A stretch of DNA of 64,000 bases, from the NCBI RefSeq assembly GCF_029946505.1, contig NZ_JARZHG010000020.1, forward strand, positions 1 to 64,000, given 5' to 3'. The position numbers were made by a program, and so were the translations under genes. Every line of letters starts with the position of its first letter. The stretch's first letter is position 1. The notes under the pieces are model-generated. The model worked only from the letters and a program-made list of their open reading frames with translations, was not told the DNA's origin and made no database searches. This DNA comes from Polyangium sp. y55x31 (GTDB lineage Bacteria; Myxococcota_A; Polyangia; Polyangiales; Polyangiaceae). Positions 63,023-64,000 of the stretch are shown one piece after another.

Positions 63023-63295
63023 ATGAACCTCACAATGCACACGGCTCGCCTGGTAATCATAACGGTTCTCGCGTTGACCTCCGCAAGCTGTCGTCGCCGC
63101 GAGAGGAACCTTGGTCCTTGGGATGGCGGTGTACCCACGCTCCGAGAGGAGTGCATCGTGCCAGGGGACAAGTGTGACCGCGATTGCTATGATCGGAAGG
63201 CAAGCCCCGCATGCAGCGCGTGCTGTGGCGATCAGGACGTTCTCTGCAATACGCAACAGCCGTATTCGTTCGAGTCCTGCAAGGGCACCGAATAG
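63023..63295 (+). CDS. Small eight-Cys lipoprotein B
   Basis: A 90-residue lipoprotein, lipobox TSASC at Cys23, with the same eight-Cys spacing as lipoprotein A although the residues between the cysteines differ. It follows A by 19 bases with GGAG before ATG 63023. The pair looks like an old tandem duplication kept for structure. A toxin-like, binding or surface role is possible; none is shown by sequence. Confidence 0.72.
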   Translation: MNLTMHTARLVIITVLALTSASCRRRERNLGPWDGGVPTLREECIVPGDKCDRDCYDRKASPACSACCGDQDVLCNTQQPYSFESCKGTE

Positions 63296-63299
63296 GCTT

Positions 63300-63660
63300 C
63301 CCATGAGCGGGAGCGCGCCGAGCGTCGAGAGCGCCCCGAGGGTTGCGCCGTGCGCCCCGAGGGCTGCGCCGTGCGCCTCGCAATCGCCCCGCGCGTCGAG
63401 AGTACCCCGAGGGCTGCGCCCGTCGAGCACGACCGCGCCGAGCGCCCCGAGGGCTGCGTCCGTCGAGCACGACCGCGCCGAGCGCCCCGAGGGCTGCGCC
63501 CGTCGAGCACGACCGCGCCGAGCGCCCCGAGGGGGGGCGCCGTCGAGCACGACCGCGCCGGTCGCCCCGAGGGCTGCGCCGCGTGCCTCGCAATCGCCCC
63601 GAGCGTCGAGAGCACCCCGAGGGCTGCGCCGAGCGCTCCGCAAGGCTTCCGCCCGTGACC
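63300..63660 (-). repeat. Second minisatellite, inverted relative to the first
   Basis: About 360 bp built from the reverse complement of the 39-bp words seen at 57740-60250. Positions 63374-63419 and 63584-63629 repeat a 46-bp segment almost exactly. No gene is supported here. Confidence 0.8.
63421..63580 (-). repeat. Four tandem copies of a 40-bp unit
   Basis: Units begin at 63421, 63461, 63501 and 63541, each starting CGTCGAGCAC GACCGCGCCG. They differ by a few bases; one has a longer G run. There are no spacers, so this is not a CRISPR. Confidence 0.9.
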
Positions 63661-63669
63661 GGAGGGACC

Positions 63670-64000
63670 ATGCAAATCCTGTTGAAGATCGCGCCGTTAG
63701 TCCTCGCCCTAGCCTCAGAAACGGTACACAAACAGATTTCGCTTGCCGCCTCCGCTCCCGCCCCACCGCCCAAATCCGCACGCGCCGAAGCTGCCGAACG
63801 CGTACTCTTCCTCGCGACGCACCTGCGCACGACGGAGCTTCGCGAAGCTTGCCCCGAGACACTCGCCGAGGCGCCGCGCGTGCGTTGCTTGCTGTCGCTG
63901 CGGTACGCAGACGAGGTGGCCTCGAAAAAGCTCGCGCTCGATCTCTACGAGGAGACGGGCTCGCTCGCGGGGCTCTTGCCCGAGGAGGAGACCGAGGACG
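63670..64000 (+). CDS. Partial CDS, possible 3' remainder of the interrupted gene
   Basis: An open frame that runs off the window end (110 codons seen). ATG 63670 has GGAGGG three bases before it and a hydrophobic start (ILLKIAPLVLALAS). After about 20 codons the sequence becomes GC-rich and host-like, with an Ala/Ser/Pro stretch (AASAPAPPPKSA) and then a helical region (ERVLFLATHLRTTELREACPE). This composition continues what the truncated lipoprotein at 51071 lacks, so the island may have supplied a new start to the 3' half. It could equally be an intact exported protein. Confidence 0.6.
   Translation, partial: MQILLKIAPLVLALASETVHKQISLAASAPAPPPKSARAEAAERVLFLATHLRTTELREACPETLAEAPRVRCLLSLRYADEVASKKLALDLYEETGSLAGLLPEEETED

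Larger units (their letters stand above)
51241..63730. mobile_element. Putative integrated genomic island
   Basis: A block of about 12.5 kb that differs from its flanks. It opens with a large serine recombinase gene next to an interrupted gene, carries AT-richer genes with codon use unlike the neighbourhood, attC-like sites, direct repeats, long palindromes and minisatellites, and ends before GC-rich coding sequence resumes near 63730. The left end is fairly clear (51241). The right end is an estimate, since no duplicated att core longer than about 11 bp was found by eye. Serine integrases need only a very short common core. Confidence 0.6.

Noticed and set aside
63421-63580. A CRISPR array
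   Set aside because: The units are contiguous with a 40-bp period and no spacers, and there are no cas genes.
51241-63730. A complete prophage
   Set aside because: Apart from the recombinase there are no capsid, tail, terminase or lysis genes.

Overview
The window is GC-rich DNA, about 70% G+C by eye, with tightly packed genes. Its content points to a myxobacterium, probably of the Polyangium/Sorangium type. The signs are three Hanks-type Ser/Thr protein kinases (5963-9805, 20695-22548, 30177-31862), more than a dozen lipoproteins with Gly/Ser- or Pro-rich linkers, PEGA/TPR envelope proteins, a temptin-like protein with a probable MYXO-CTERM tail, and FG-GAP repeat proteins. The taxonomic assignment is inference. 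No rRNA, tRNA or CRISPR was seen.

Region 1 (1-50973) looks like ordinary chromosome. It runs: lipoprotein, sigma-70 factor, SpoIIAA/STAS-like protein, SDR; a divergent pair of Baeyer-Villiger-type flavin monooxygenase and TetR regulator with a candidate operator between them; a 1280-residue kinase/ATPase; Vps62-like protein, LPG-synthase-type membrane protein, an OB-like lipoprotein and a SRPBCC membrane protein; zinc alcohol dehydrogenase and PAS histidine kinase; MscS channel; redoxin lipoprotein; kinase; acyl-CoA synthetase; SDR; Nudix CoA pyrophosphatase; METTL25-like methyltransferase. A translationally coupled set follows (kinase, FG-GAP lipoprotein, TPR/PEGA protein, 30177-35870). Then come temptin-like, poly-proline, B3/B4, PLP-decarboxylase, hydrolase, OmpA, methyltransferase and STAS-like genes. 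The region ends with an overlapping nei-lhr DNA-repair pair.

Region 2 (about 51241-63730) looks like an integrated island. It starts inside an Ala/Ser-rich lipoprotein gene (51071), where the reading frame breaks at a near-perfect inverted repeat beside a large serine recombinase (51377-53230). A segment bounded by direct repeats of about 68 bp (53355 and 57667) carries a retropepsin-like lipoprotein and two genes in integron-cassette arrangement: an Abi_C-type abortive-infection protein and an AlbA_2/ATPase (Schlafen-like) protein. Each ends at an attC-like site (54698-54794, 55611-55674). No integron integrase is visible, so this resembles a CALIN (cluster of attC sites lacking an integrase).

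The rest of the island is a mosaic GC-rich minisatellite with very long palindromes (about 57740-60250), a four-gene envelope operon (60251-63295), and a second minisatellite of the same word family in inverted orientation (63300-63660). The operon encodes a TPR/beta-barrel protein, a lipoprotein with 27 cysteines, and two small lipoproteins sharing an identical eight-cysteine spacing. A truncated open frame at 63670-64000 may be the 3' remainder of the gene interrupted at 51241.

The most novel material is in the island: defence-like genes carried as attC cassettes, the paired eight-Cys lipoproteins, and inverted minisatellite arrays around an envelope operon that could allow inversion.
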